Shown here: piece after piece, positions 6,485-15,198 of the stretch
Position numbering within the stretch: the first letter of the stretch is position 1
Layout of the letters: each line of letters starts with the position of its first letter
Assembly (NCBI GenBank): GCA_032054765.1
Contig: DAMBSC010000020.1
Location: forward strand, 1-64,000
Source of the DNA: DFXE01 sp032054765
Lineage (GTDB): Bacteria > Bacteroidota > Bacteroidia > Bacteroidales > Tannerellaceae
Length of the DNA: 64,000 bases
Reading direction: 5' to 3'
Made by a program: the position numbers and the translations under genes
The notes under the pieces: generated by a model
Seen by the model: the letters and a program-made list of their open reading frames with translations, nothing else
What the model was told of the DNA's origin: nothing
The model's database searches: none

Positions 6485-8659
6485 ATGAAACAATTTTCTT
6501 TTATTTTTCTTTTCCTAATAATGATAGGAAATCTCTGGGCTCAAAATGGAAGTAAACGTTTTAATTTGAAAGAGATCACAGATGGTAAATTCCGTCATAA
6601 TACTTCCATAGGAGAAATGCGGTCATTGCCTGATGGTGAATATTATACTGCAATGAACAAAGAACAAAATATGATTATAAAGTATGATTATCGAACTGGT
6701 ACTCCTGTTGATACTTTATTTAATACAGCTACGGCTAGAGAATGCACCTTTAAAGATTTTGAAGGATATGAAATAAGCAATACAGGACATCGGATTATAA
6801 TATGGCGAGACTTGGAAAGAATATATCGACATTCATTTAAAGCTGACATTTATGATTATGATGTTCGAAGAAACTACATAAAACCACTTTCTGACACTAA
6901 AGGGAAATTAATGATACCCACTTTTTCGCCTGATGGAAGGATGTGTGCTTTTGTTCGTGATAATAATATCTGGGTGAAAAAATTTGATTTTGATACTGAA
7001 ATACAGGTGACTAAAGATGGCGAAGTAAATAAAGTATTAAATGGTATTACTGATTGGGTATATGAAGAAGAATTTAGCACTACAAACTTAATGACATGGT
7101 CTCCGGATAGCGAAGTGCTTGCTTATGTACGTTTTGACGAATCTGAAGTGCCGGAATTTTCTATACAAATTTATGGGAATGGACTCTACCCTGGTTTTTA
7201 CAATTTTAAATATCCTAAAGCAGGACAAAAAAATTCTAAAGTGACACTTCATTCATATAATATAGCAACCAGAGATATAAAGGATTTAAAAGTACCTGTA
7301 GATGGTGAAAGCTATCTTCCTCGTATCACCTTTACTAATAATCCTGAACAATTAGCTGTGATGACATTAAATCGTAATCAGAATATCTTTAATATGTATT
7401 ATGTTAACCCAAAGAGTGGCGTATTTCGACTGATTCTTAGAGAAGAAAATAAAAGCTATATTGATTCGGAATGGCTAAACTCTATTAATTTCTTGAAAAA
7501 CGGATTTACTTATATAAGTGAGCAAAATGGTTATGCCCACATCTATTTGTATTCATTAACAGGCGTTATGCAACGACAAATTACGGATGGAAATTGGGAT
7601 GTTACAAAATTATACGGATTTGATGAAGCAACTCAGACTACTTACTATGAATCAGCTGAAGAAAGTCCTTTGCGTCGTAGCGTATTCAAAATAGATGCAA
7701 AAGGTAATAAAACAAAACTCTCAAATGCTGAAGGAACGAATAGTGCTGATTTTAGTAGTAATTTCATTTATTATGTGAATACATATTCTAACTCCTCAAC
7801 ACCTGCTACAATAACAGTAAATGAAGCAAAGACAGGAAAATCTCTACGTATATTACAGAATAATACAAAATTGAAACAGGATTTAGCTGAATATGCTTTT
7901 TCTAAAAAAGAATTCATAAAAATACATACTGCTTCAGATTATGAGCTAAACGCTTGGATAGTAAAACCTGTAAATTTTGACGAAACAAAGAAATATCCTG
8001 TAATAATGATTCAGTATAGTGGACCAAATTCTCAACAAGTATTGGATAGGTATAGTCTTGATTGGGAGCAATATTTAGCTGCTAATAATTTTATTGTTGT
8101 ATCTGTTGACGGACGAGGTACAGGCGCAAGAGGAGAAGCCTTTCGTAAATGTACATATTTGCGTATGGGAGAGTTGGAGTCAAAAGACCAGATAGAGGCT
8201 GCTCAGGCTTTAGGAAAGTTACCATATATTGATGAAAAAAATATTGCTATTTGGGGATGGAGTTTTGGTGGATATACAACATTAATGGCAATGAGCACCG
8301 GAAATGGAACATTTAAGGCAGGTATAGCTATTGCTCCACCAACAGATTGGAAGTTTTATGATACGGTTTATACCGAACGGTATATGAGAACTCCAAATGA
8401 GAATTTTCAAGGATATTCAGCGACATCACCGATAAAACATGCAAAAGACTTACAGGGAAAACTCTTGCTTGTGCATGGAACTGCTGATGACAATGTTCAT
8501 TTTCACCAAACAATGGATTATGTGGAAGCATTAGTACAGGCTGGAAAGCAATTTGATATGCAGATATATAAAGATCGTGATCATGGTATAAGAGGAGGTA
8601 ATACACGGTTTCATTTATATACCCGAATGGTTAATTTCTTCTTGGATAATCTGAGATGA
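6485..8659 (+). CDS. S9 family peptidase, dipeptidyl-peptidase IV-like
   Basis: A secreted serine exopeptidase that would remove X-Pro or X-Ala dipeptides, or tripeptides, from extracytoplasmic peptides. It has an N-terminal signal peptide ending near LWAQ, a beta-propeller region (about 50-480) and a C-terminal alpha/beta-hydrolase domain. The catalytic Ser is in GWSFGGY (S593), the Asp in HGTADDNVHF and the His in RDHGIRGG; the family DW.YEEE motif that binds the substrate N-terminus is present as DWVYEEEF. At 724 residues it has the usual length. The stop overlaps the start of lipA by four bases, so the two genes are co-transcribed although functionally unrelated, an arrangement common in Bacteroidales. 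Confidence 0.92.
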   Translation: MKQFSFIFLFLIMIGNLWAQNGSKRFNLKEITDGKFRHNTSIGEMRSLPDGEYYTAMNKEQNMIIKYDYRTGTPVDTLFNTATARECTFKDFEGYEISNTGHRIIIWRDLERIYRHSFKADIYDYDVRRNYIKPLSDTKGKLMIPTFSPDGRMCAFVRDNNIWVKKFDFDTEIQVTKDGEVNKVLNGITDWVYEEEFSTTNLMTWSPDSEVLAYVRFDESEVPEFSIQIYGNGLYPGFYNFKYPKAGQKNSKVTLHSYNIATRDIKDLKVPVDGESYLPRITFTNNPEQLAVMTLNRNQNIFNMYYVNPKSGVFRLILREENKSYIDSEWLNSINFLKNGFTYISEQNGYAHIYLYSLTGVMQRQITDGNWDVTKLYGFDEATQTTYYESAEESPLRRSVFKIDAKGNKTKLSNAEGTNSADFSSNFIYYVNTYSNSSTPATITVNEAKTGKSLRILQNNTKLKQDLAEYAFSKKEFIKIHTASDYELNAWIVKPVNFDETKKYPVIMIQYSGPNSQQVLDRYSLDWEQYLAANNFIVVSVDGRGTGARGEAFRKCTYLRMGELESKDQIEAAQALGKLPYIDEKNIAIWGWSFGGYTTLMAMSTGNGTFKAGIAIAPPTDWKFYDTVYTERYMRTPNENFQGYSATSPIKHAKDLQGKLLLVHGTADDNVHFHQTMDYVEALVQAGKQFDMQIYKDRDHGIRGGNTRFHLYTRMVNFFLDNLR

Positions 8660-9498
8660 CTGGACATGTACGGAAACCCGATTGGCTAAAAATACGTTTA
8701 GCAGGGAATGAAAATTTCAGAAAAACAAAAAACATTGTAGAATCACATTGTTTACATACTATATGCACAAGTGGTAAATGTCCTAACATCGGAGAATGCT
8801 GGAGTAGAGGAACGGCGACTTTTATGATTGCTGGTGAGATCTGTACTCGTTCATGCAAGTTTTGTAACACTATAACAGGTAAACCCCTACCTCTTGATTT
8901 GAAGGAGCCTCATAATATAGCAGAGAGTATTGGCTTGATGGGATTGAAGCATGCTGTTATTACTTCGGTTGATCGTGATGATCTATTTGATCTTGGAGCA
9001 CATCATTGGGCTAATACAATAATCGCAATAAAAGAGATGAACCCTGACACGACTGTAGAAGTCTTGATTCCGGATTTTCAAGGTAGAATAGATTTAATTG
9101 ATTTAGTAATAAAAGCTAAGCCTGAGATAATCTCTCATAATATAGAAACGGTTAGAAGATTAACTCCTCATATACGAAGTGCTGCAAAATACAATGTAAG
9201 CCTCACTGTATTACGACATATCTCAGAAAGGGTGACCACTAAAACAGGTATAATGCTTGGACTGGGAGAAACTGAAGATGAGATATATGATTTAATGGAA
9301 GATGTTTTAGCAGCAGGTGTGTCAATACTTACAATCGGGCAATATTTGCAACCATCCAGAAAAAATATACCAGTCTCAAAATATATCACACCTGAACAAT
9401 TTGATATATATAAAGACGTTGCGTTAAAGAAAGGATTTAAATATGTAGAAAGCGCTCCACTAGTGCGATCTTCTTATCATGCAGAAAAACATATTTAG
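8656..9498 (+). CDS. lipA: Lipoyl synthase
   Basis: Radical SAM enzyme that inserts two sulfurs into protein-bound octanoyl groups to make lipoate for 2-oxoacid dehydrogenases and the glycine cleavage system. The auxiliary-cluster motif CTSGKCPNIGECW and the radical SAM motif CTRSCKFC are both intact, and the C-terminal VRSSYHAE supplies the Ser ligand of the auxiliary cluster. At 280 residues it is slightly short but complete. Its ATG overlaps the peptidase stop (ATGA). Confidence 0.96.
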   Translation: MTGHVRKPDWLKIRLAGNENFRKTKNIVESHCLHTICTSGKCPNIGECWSRGTATFMIAGEICTRSCKFCNTITGKPLPLDLKEPHNIAESIGLMGLKHAVITSVDRDDLFDLGAHHWANTIIAIKEMNPDTTVEVLIPDFQGRIDLIDLVIKAKPEIISHNIETVRRLTPHIRSAAKYNVSLTVLRHISERVTTKTGIMLGLGETEDEIYDLMEDVLAAGVSILTIGQYLQPSRKNIPVSKYITPEQFDIYKDVALKKGFKYVESAPLVRSSYHAEKHI

Positions 9499-9570
9499 TT
9501 TAAACAATTAGGTGAAAAAAATTGTTGTTAATATAAGGTTTACTACGAGAATATGTGAAAGGATATTAGA

Positions 9571-10701
9571 ATGAATAGAACTAAACGGTTGCTTAACAAC
9601 CAGGCTTTAGGTATTTTACCGTTATTATTAGCCATTTTTTTGGATGTATATTTCTTCTCCTACTATGTATCATTACTTTTTGGTCTTGCATTAAGTTTTG
9701 TAGGATTATTTTTTTTCTATAGATTTAAAACGGGTAAATACTTTCAATTTTTATTGTTGCCAACAGTTATCACTCTTCTTTTGTATAGTATTTTTTTATT
9801 TTTTAATTTAAAGCCAACCCTTTATGACCATTCACCCCTTATTGCAGAAATACTTTTAGTAGTAGTATTAGCTTTTACTGGTTTTACAAGAAAAAGTGTA
9901 TTATACCGTGTTAGACATTCTGGTTTACCGTCTCATCGAAGGGCAATGCTTCGTACATCTTTGGATGAGGCATTTTTTATTGGGCAAATAATTCAAAACT
10001 TATATACTTTACACCTTTTTTCTATTTTAATTTATATCCATTTTCCAGAATCTATGCGAAACCCTGGTGTAGAAAATTTATTATATAAGCATTTAGGATT
10101 GATAATAGGCATACTTGTGATCATATACGGGCAAATACGAGCGCAGGTATTGCATGGAACATTAAAAAAAGAAATATGGTTACCTGTCTTAAATGATAAG
10201 GGCCGGGTTGTGGGAAGTATGGCACGTTCGGTTAGTCGTTCATCTTCTCAAAAATATTTTCATCCGATTGTACGTGTTGCGGTAGTATATAACGGAATGT
10301 TATATCTTACAAAAAGAAGTAAAGACGAATATGTTTCTCCTGATCTATTGGATATCCCATTTCATAAATATGTTTTGTTTCGTAGCAGTATTGAAGGAAC
10401 ATTATATAATGCAATAGGAAAATTTGCAGAAGATAAGTCTATTAAGCCGCGCTTTATGATTCGTTATACTTTTGAAAATGAAAATGTAAAGCATCTAGTA
10501 ACTTTATATACAATTTGTATTCAAAAAGAAGAACAACTGCAATATCTCACTGACGGAAAATTATGGACTTCCAATCAAATTCAAGAGAATATGAGTTCAA
10601 ATATCTTCAGCGATTATTTTGAAAAAGAATTTCCATATTTACAAAATACTATTTTATTGGCAGAAAATTTCTGTTATCCAGAGAATATTCCTCCTCAATA
10701 A
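9571..10701 (+). CDS. Multispanning membrane protein with a cytoplasmic Nudix/IDI-like C-terminal domain
   Basis: Residues 1-200 contain about six hydrophobic helices. The C-terminal 175 residues start with EIWLPVLNDKGRVVGSMARS and continue with HPIVRVAVVYNGMLYLTKRS, the opening strands of a Nudix fold of the isopentenyl-diphosphate-isomerase type. The catalytic Nudix box (GX5EX7REUXEEXGU) is not visible, so hydrolase activity is doubtful and the domain may be a sensor. I do not know a named function; the architecture resembles uncharacterised Bacteroidales proteins. It follows lipA by 72 bp on the same strand and may be read from the same transcript. Confidence 0.65.
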   Translation: MNRTKRLLNNQALGILPLLLAIFLDVYFFSYYVSLLFGLALSFVGLFFFYRFKTGKYFQFLLLPTVITLLLYSIFLFFNLKPTLYDHSPLIAEILLVVVLAFTGFTRKSVLYRVRHSGLPSHRRAMLRTSLDEAFFIGQIIQNLYTLHLFSILIYIHFPESMRNPGVENLLYKHLGLIIGILVIIYGQIRAQVLHGTLKKEIWLPVLNDKGRVVGSMARSVSRSSSQKYFHPIVRVAVVYNGMLYLTKRSKDEYVSPDLLDIPFHKYVLFRSSIEGTLYNAIGKFAEDKSIKPRFMIRYTFENENVKHLVTLYTICIQKEEQLQYLTDGKLWTSNQIQENMSSNIFSDYFEKEFPYLQNTILLAENFCYPENIPPQ

Positions 10702-10708
10702 ATTTTAT

Positions 10709-11203
10709 TTATCTTTTTCCAAGTTCAATAACCTCTAAGTCTTTTATTTTATCTCCATCAATAGCAAAACGTAATAAGGTGCGTACCTGATGAAATCCAC
10801 TTTTACCTGCCGCTCCTGGATTCATATAAAGACAATCCAAATTTTTATCAAACATTACTTTTAAGATGTGTGAATGTCCCGCAATAAATAAATTAGGGCG
10901 CGTGTCATACAATTCTTTTCGTATAGATGGATCATATTTTCCTGGGTAACCACCAATGTGAGTCATCATTATTGAAACGTTTTCAATTTTGAAATGGGCA
11001 ATCTTAGGAAATTGCATTCGTATCAGTTGACTATCTATATTTCCATAAACTGCTCTTAACGACTTGATGTTTTCGAGATTAGAGACCATCTCTATTGATC
11101 CGATATCACCTGCATGCCATATTTCGTCACATGGGGAGAAATATTCTATATATTTATTATCCCAATATCCATGTGTGTCGGATAATAGACCTATTTTCTG
11201 CAT
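10709..11203 (-). CDS. YfcE/MJ0936-type metallophosphoesterase
   Basis: A small binuclear-metal phosphodiesterase of 164 residues. Motifs in order are GLLSDTHG, HAGDIGS, VYGNID, MTHIGG and IAGHSHI. I chose the ATG at 11203 because homologs begin directly at the first metal motif; a longer reading frame to 11299 adds 32 hydrophobic residues with no counterpart in the family. It converges on the Nudix-like gene with 7 bp between stops and diverges from ppk. The substrate is unknown. Confidence 0.85.
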   Translation of the reverse strand: MQKIGLLSDTHGYWDNKYIEYFSPCDEIWHAGDIGSIEMVSNLENIKSLRAVYGNIDSQLIRMQFPKIAHFKIENVSIMMTHIGGYPGKYDPSIRKELYDTRPNLFIAGHSHILKVMFDKNLDCLYMNPGAAGKSGFHQVRTLLRFAIDGDKIKDLEVIELGKR

Positions 11204-11332
11204 CTTTTTTGTGGATAAAGATACGAGCAAAATACTTCTTAGCAATGAAAAAATATAATGTATATTTTTTATTTCTAGCCTATTCTTTTTATTGTACAAA
11301 CATTAAAATCGAAAAAAAATAATCCTTTATGT

Positions 11333-11353
11333 TGCGTGCATATTGTGTACGCA
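11333..11353. promoter_or_regulatory. Imperfect palindrome between the phosphoesterase and ppk
   Basis: TGCGTGCA, a 5-bp spacer and TGTACGCA form an 8-bp inverted repeat with one mismatch in the divergent promoter region. It is a candidate operator; no regulator can be assigned. Confidence 0.35.
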
Positions 11354-11483
11354 TAATATAATGTATTGAATATATGTTTCTGCGTGTGAAAATATTGTTT
11401 TCCTGCATGTTAATTTGTTATTTGTTTATGTGCTTTATTGCTTACAATATTTAAAAGTAACTATATTTACAAAGCCAAAAAGA

Positions 11484-13568
11484 ATGCGTATGACTGAAAA
11501 TATATATAAATATTTCAAAAGAGATATCAGTTGGTTGTCCTTCAATTATCGCGTATTACTTGAAGCAGAAGATGATACACTTCCGTTATACGAAAGGATC
11601 AAGTTTCTTTCCATCTATTCATCTAATCTGGAAGAATTTTATGAGATACGTGTTGCCGAACATCGGGGCGTAATTATGAAAAAAAAATATACGGAGGAAA
11701 CTGGTATTGATGCGGAAGAGACTCTTGCTGAAATAACCCGAGAAGTAAATCGTCAACAGCGGGAATATTATCGAATTTTTTCCAATGTCATTCTACCAGA
11801 GTTGAACCGGCAGAATATATATTTATATCAGGACAGTCAGGTGCTTCCTTTCCATGAAGAATTTGTAAGAAGTTTTTTCAATGAGGAAGTATTTCCTTTT
11901 TTATCACCTGTTATGATACAAACAGGAGATATAAAGACTTTTATTAGAGATCGCCGTCTTTATCTTATTGTACGAATGATAAAGAAAAGTAAACATCAAG
12001 GAAAGGCGGATTATATACCTGACTATTCATATGCATTAATGAAGATCCCATTTTCCAAGGTTCCCCGTTTTATTGAATTACCTGAACATGACGAAAAATA
12101 CTATATCATGTTTATTGATGATATTATCAGGGCAAATCTATCGACCATCTTTCCCGGATATATAATTGATAGTTGTTACAGCATCAAAATATCAAGAGAT
12201 GCCGATATCTATTTGGAAGATGAAAAAGGAACAGATATAGTTGAAAACATCCGAAAAAAGCTTAACAAAAGAAAGATCGGTGATTTGAGTCGTTTTATGT
12301 ATGATAAAGAAATGCCTGATGACTTTCTTTTATTTATCTGTGACGCTTTTGGTATAAATTCCGAGGATTTAGTTGTTGGAGGACGATATCTGAATCTACA
12401 GGATTTAAGTAAATTCCCGAATCCACGAGGGAAGGAGCTTGAGCAGAAAATACCGGTTCCTATGCGTGTCACATTTCTGGATGAAACCGGCTCAATGTTC
12501 CGTGCTATTAAGAATAGGGACATTCTGCTTCATTTCCCTTATCAATCGTTTGATTATCTGATCCGATTATTGATGGAAGCGGCTTTTGATCCAAAAGTAA
12601 ATGAGATTAAGATTACACAATATAGAGTTGCTGAGAATTCTGCTGTTATCAATACATTGATCAGTGCTGCGCAGAACGGGAAAAAAGTTACGGTTTTTGT
12701 CGAGTTGAAAGCTCGTTTTGATGAAGAGAATAATATGAGTACTGCAGAACGTATGAAACAAGCCGGTATACAGATTATATATAGCATTCCGGGGCTAAAA
12801 GTTCATGCGAAAGTGGCTATCATACTTCGCAGGAATACCGAAGATGGTTTCAGTCGCCGAAGTTTTGCCTACCTTAGTACAGGTAACTTTAACGAAAAAA
12901 CAGCAAAGATATATTCCGATATGGCATTATTAACTTCAAATCCTGAATTTGTAACAGATATCAGTAAAGTATTTGCCGTATTGGAAGGAAAACTTTTCAC
13001 TCCGACTTTCCGTCATTTATTGGTGGCTCGCTTTAATATGGTTTCCGAACTGAAACATATGATTCAACGCGAAATCGATCATATAAAACAAGGCGGAAAA
13101 GGACGAATTGTTTTAAAAATGAATGGTTTACATGATAGAAGCATGATAGACGAACTTTACCGTGCCTGTGAAGAAGGTGTAGAAATAGACCTGATCGTAA
13201 GAGGCATATGTTGTCTGATTCCTAATCAACCTTACAGTAAAAATATACGCATAACACGTATTGTCGATATGTTTCTGGAGCATTCCCGTATCTGGTATTT
13301 CTATAATAATGGAAAAGAAGATCTTTATTTAACTTCGGCTGACTGGATGAAACGTAACCTAAGCCGCAGGATTGAGACTGCATTTCCTATTCTCGTTCCT
13401 GAAATCAAAAAAGAAATAATCGATATTCTGGAAATACAATTAAAAGATAATGTAAAAGCTTGTTTTATAGACGAACATCTACATAACAACTTCAAACGCG
13501 ATGAGAATCCGGTGAAAGTTCGTTCACAATTGGCAATTTACGAATATCTGCAAAAGAAAGAAAATTAA
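11484..13568 (+). CDS. ppk: Polyphosphate kinase 1
   Basis: Reversibly polymerises the ATP gamma-phosphate into inorganic polyphosphate. The chain begins KYFKRDISWLSFNYRVLLEA, the N-terminal signature of PPK1, followed by YSSNLEEFYEIRV. The phospho-accepting His lies in PGLKVHAKVAII, and the second PLD-like half has LEHSRIWYF and SADWMKRNLSRRIE. The ATG at 11484 (or 11490) was chosen because residues encoded upstream, to 11415, precede the conserved start and are unlike the family. At about 694 residues it has the expected length. Confidence 0.95.
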   Translation: MRMTENIYKYFKRDISWLSFNYRVLLEAEDDTLPLYERIKFLSIYSSNLEEFYEIRVAEHRGVIMKKKYTEETGIDAEETLAEITREVNRQQREYYRIFSNVILPELNRQNIYLYQDSQVLPFHEEFVRSFFNEEVFPFLSPVMIQTGDIKTFIRDRRLYLIVRMIKKSKHQGKADYIPDYSYALMKIPFSKVPRFIELPEHDEKYYIMFIDDIIRANLSTIFPGYIIDSCYSIKISRDADIYLEDEKGTDIVENIRKKLNKRKIGDLSRFMYDKEMPDDFLLFICDAFGINSEDLVVGGRYLNLQDLSKFPNPRGKELEQKIPVPMRVTFLDETGSMFRAIKNRDILLHFPYQSFDYLIRLLMEAAFDPKVNEIKITQYRVAENSAVINTLISAAQNGKKVTVFVELKARFDEENNMSTAERMKQAGIQIIYSIPGLKVHAKVAIILRRNTEDGFSRRSFAYLSTGNFNEKTAKIYSDMALLTSNPEFVTDISKVFAVLEGKLFTPTFRHLLVARFNMVSELKHMIQREIDHIKQGGKGRIVLKMNGLHDRSMIDELYRACEEGVEIDLIVRGICCLIPNQPYSKNIRITRIVDMFLEHSRIWYFYNNGKEDLYLTSADWMKRNLSRRIETAFPILVPEIKKEIIDILEIQLKDNVKACFIDEHLHNNFKRDENPVKVRSQLAIYEYLQKKEN

Positions 13569-13954
13569 AATAATTTCAATTCTGCATCGTCTACTTCACC
13601 AAATAATTTTCGTATTTTAGCTTTTGCTTTTTCCTCTACTTCAGGAGTAATATGGTTGAATACTGTCCTTACTGCGAATACCAGAGCCAGCAAGTCGTCA
13701 GTAAAACCTAATATCGGAATAGCATCCGGTATAAAGTCTACAGGAAGAATGAAATACCCTAATGCTCCTAAGATAATTGCCTTCTCTTTAGCTGGAAAAT
13801 GATTACTCATCAAAGCATAATATAATAAAAGCGCTGAATATACAACTTTCACCCCAGCCTTCTTCGCTACCTTTAGTATCTTATCTATCAGTTTCTCTTC
13901 TGAATAATGTTTCCCATAAGGGACAAGACTTTTTTCATTTTCTATGTTGTCCAT
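13565..13954 (-). CDS. DUF1232 (YkvA-like) membrane-associated protein
   Basis: A 129-residue protein whose centre, ALGYFILPVDFIPDAIPILGFTDD, holds the DUF1232 signature DFIPD-x-IP-xxG-xxDD. One or two hydrophobic helices at 38-95 suggest membrane association. Its last four bases overlap the end of ppk on the opposite strand. The biochemical function of the family is unknown. Confidence 0.85.
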   Translation of the reverse strand: MDNIENEKSLVPYGKHYSEEKLIDKILKVAKKAGVKVVYSALLLYYALMSNHFPAKEKAIILGALGYFILPVDFIPDAIPILGFTDDLLALVFAVRTVFNHITPEVEEKAKAKIRKLFGEVDDAELKLF

Positions 13955-14073
13955 ATCTAAATATATTTGTTTTATAACAAAATAAAAAAGAACAGGTTTT
14001 GTTCAAAGCTTATTTTTTTGCAAATAAATCAATAGTTAAACCTTTCTTTAATGCATTCAATTTTTCTAACTTT

Positions 14074-14439
14074 CTAAACAAAGCTTTTTCTTTTATCTAA
14101 AATATCCTCCATATTTTCAGAGGCCCATTGAACCAATCCGTTAATATGTGGAATCAAGCTCATTCCTTTTTCTGTCAGGCAATATTCGACTTTAGGAGGT
14201 ACTTCAGCATATACTTTCCGGTTTATCAAACCATCGGATTCCAGAGAACGGAGTGTTACCGTCAACATTCGTTGTGAAATGTCTTCTATTATTTTGTTAA
14301 GATCACTAAAGCGCAGAGTCCCTTTCTCGTCAAGCATAATGAGAACAAGAATGGACCATTTATCTCCCAATCGACTTAATATATTACGAATCGGACAATT
14401 TTGAATCGAAATAGAATTATTTGAAATATTATTTTCCAT
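14074..14439 (-). CDS. HxlR-family winged-helix transcriptional regulator
   Basis: A 121-residue MarR/HxlR-type DNA-binding protein with the family signature CPIRNILSRLGDKWSILVLIML near the N-terminus, followed by LRFSDLNKII...ISQRMLTVTLRSLE and KVEYCLTEKG for the wing. Members often sense redox or electrophile stress through the N-terminal Cys, here Cys-15. It is divergent from the DJ-1-like gene, with a palindrome between them, and probably controls that gene. Confidence 0.92.
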   Translation of the reverse strand: MENNISNNSISIQNCPIRNILSRLGDKWSILVLIMLDEKGTLRFSDLNKIIEDISQRMLTVTLRSLESDGLINRKVYAEVPPKVEYCLTEKGMSLIPHINGLVQWASENMEDILDKRKSFV

Positions 14440-14547
14440 ATCTTTTTGAAAACCAATAAAATTTACCTTTTTGTAAGTATCATATCTTTGTGTTAGTTCT
14501 TGTTTTGCTTTATTTGATTCTTTACATTTGCTTCACAAAAGTAATAA

Positions 14548-14564
14548 AGTTACTTTGTGTAACT
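14548..14564. promoter_or_regulatory. Palindromic operator candidate for the HxlR regulator
   Basis: AGTTAC, 5 bp, GTAACT is a perfect inverted repeat in the divergent spacer, 27 bp before the DJ-1-like start. HxlR dimers bind sites of this size in the promoters they control. Confidence 0.5.
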
Positions 14565-14590
14565 ATTGTTTAATGTAAATAATTATGATT

Positions 14591-15118
14591 ATGGCGAAAA
14601 AAGTAGCAGTATTAGCACTTAATCCGGTAAACGGATTTGGTTTATTTCAGTATTTGGAAGCCTTTTTTGAAAATGGTATTCCTTATAAAACGTTTGCAGT
14701 AGCAGATGCTAAAGAGATGAAAACTAATTCAGGAATAACGCTTATTGTAGATGATATAATTGCTAACCTGAAAGGAAAAGAGGGAGAATATGATGCATTA
14801 GTTTTTGGATGTGGAGATGCTATTCCTAAATTTAGCGAAAATGCAGGTAAACAATACAATCAGGATATGTTGACTGTTATCAATACATTTGCAGAAAAAG
14901 GAAAATTATTGATTGGTCATTGTGCAGCAGGTATGATGTTCGACAATGTTGAAGTTCTGAAAGGAAAGAAAGTATCTGTGCATCCTTTGGCTAAACCGGC
15001 AATAAAGAATACTATTGCTTCTGATGAAAAGTTCGAAATAGATGGCAATGTGTTTACGGCTCAAACTGAGAATACGGTTTGGATGATGATGCCGGAAATA
15101 CTAAAAGCACTTAAGTAA
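14591..15118 (+). CDS. DJ-1/PfpI superfamily protein
   Basis: A 175-residue cytoplasmic class I glutamine-amidotransferase-like fold. The nucleophile elbow is GHCAAG, with the reactive Cys in the usual place, preceded by ALVFGCGD. Related proteins are glyoxalases, deglycases or stress chaperones; the substrate cannot be read from sequence. An alternative ATG lies two codons upstream at 14585; MAKK was preferred because homologs begin there. Regulation by the divergent HxlR protein is likely. Confidence 0.85.
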   Translation: MAKKVAVLALNPVNGFGLFQYLEAFFENGIPYKTFAVADAKEMKTNSGITLIVDDIIANLKGKEGEYDALVFGCGDAIPKFSENAGKQYNQDMLTVINTFAEKGKLLIGHCAAGMMFDNVEVLKGKKVSVHPLAKPAIKNTIASDEKFEIDGNVFTAQTENTVWMMMPEILKALK

Positions 15119-15146
15119 TAAAAGAATAGGCATTCTCAGATAGTTG

Positions 15147-15188
15147 AATCCTCGTAATCTGTTTGAAATCCAGATTGCGGGGATTTTT
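15147..15188 (+). terminator. Long hairpin terminator after the DJ-1-like gene
   Basis: A roughly 15-bp stem with two mismatches (AATCCTCGTAATCTG against CAGATTGCGGGGATT) is followed by TTT. It also lies at the 3' end of the convergent phosphoesterase gene. Confidence 0.7.
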
Positions 15189-15198
15189 ATGTTAGTAT

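Noticed and set aside
11204..11299. Extended start of the YfcE-like phosphoesterase
   Set aside because: The extra 32 residues are hydrophobic and unmatched in a cytoplasmic family whose members begin at the first metal motif.
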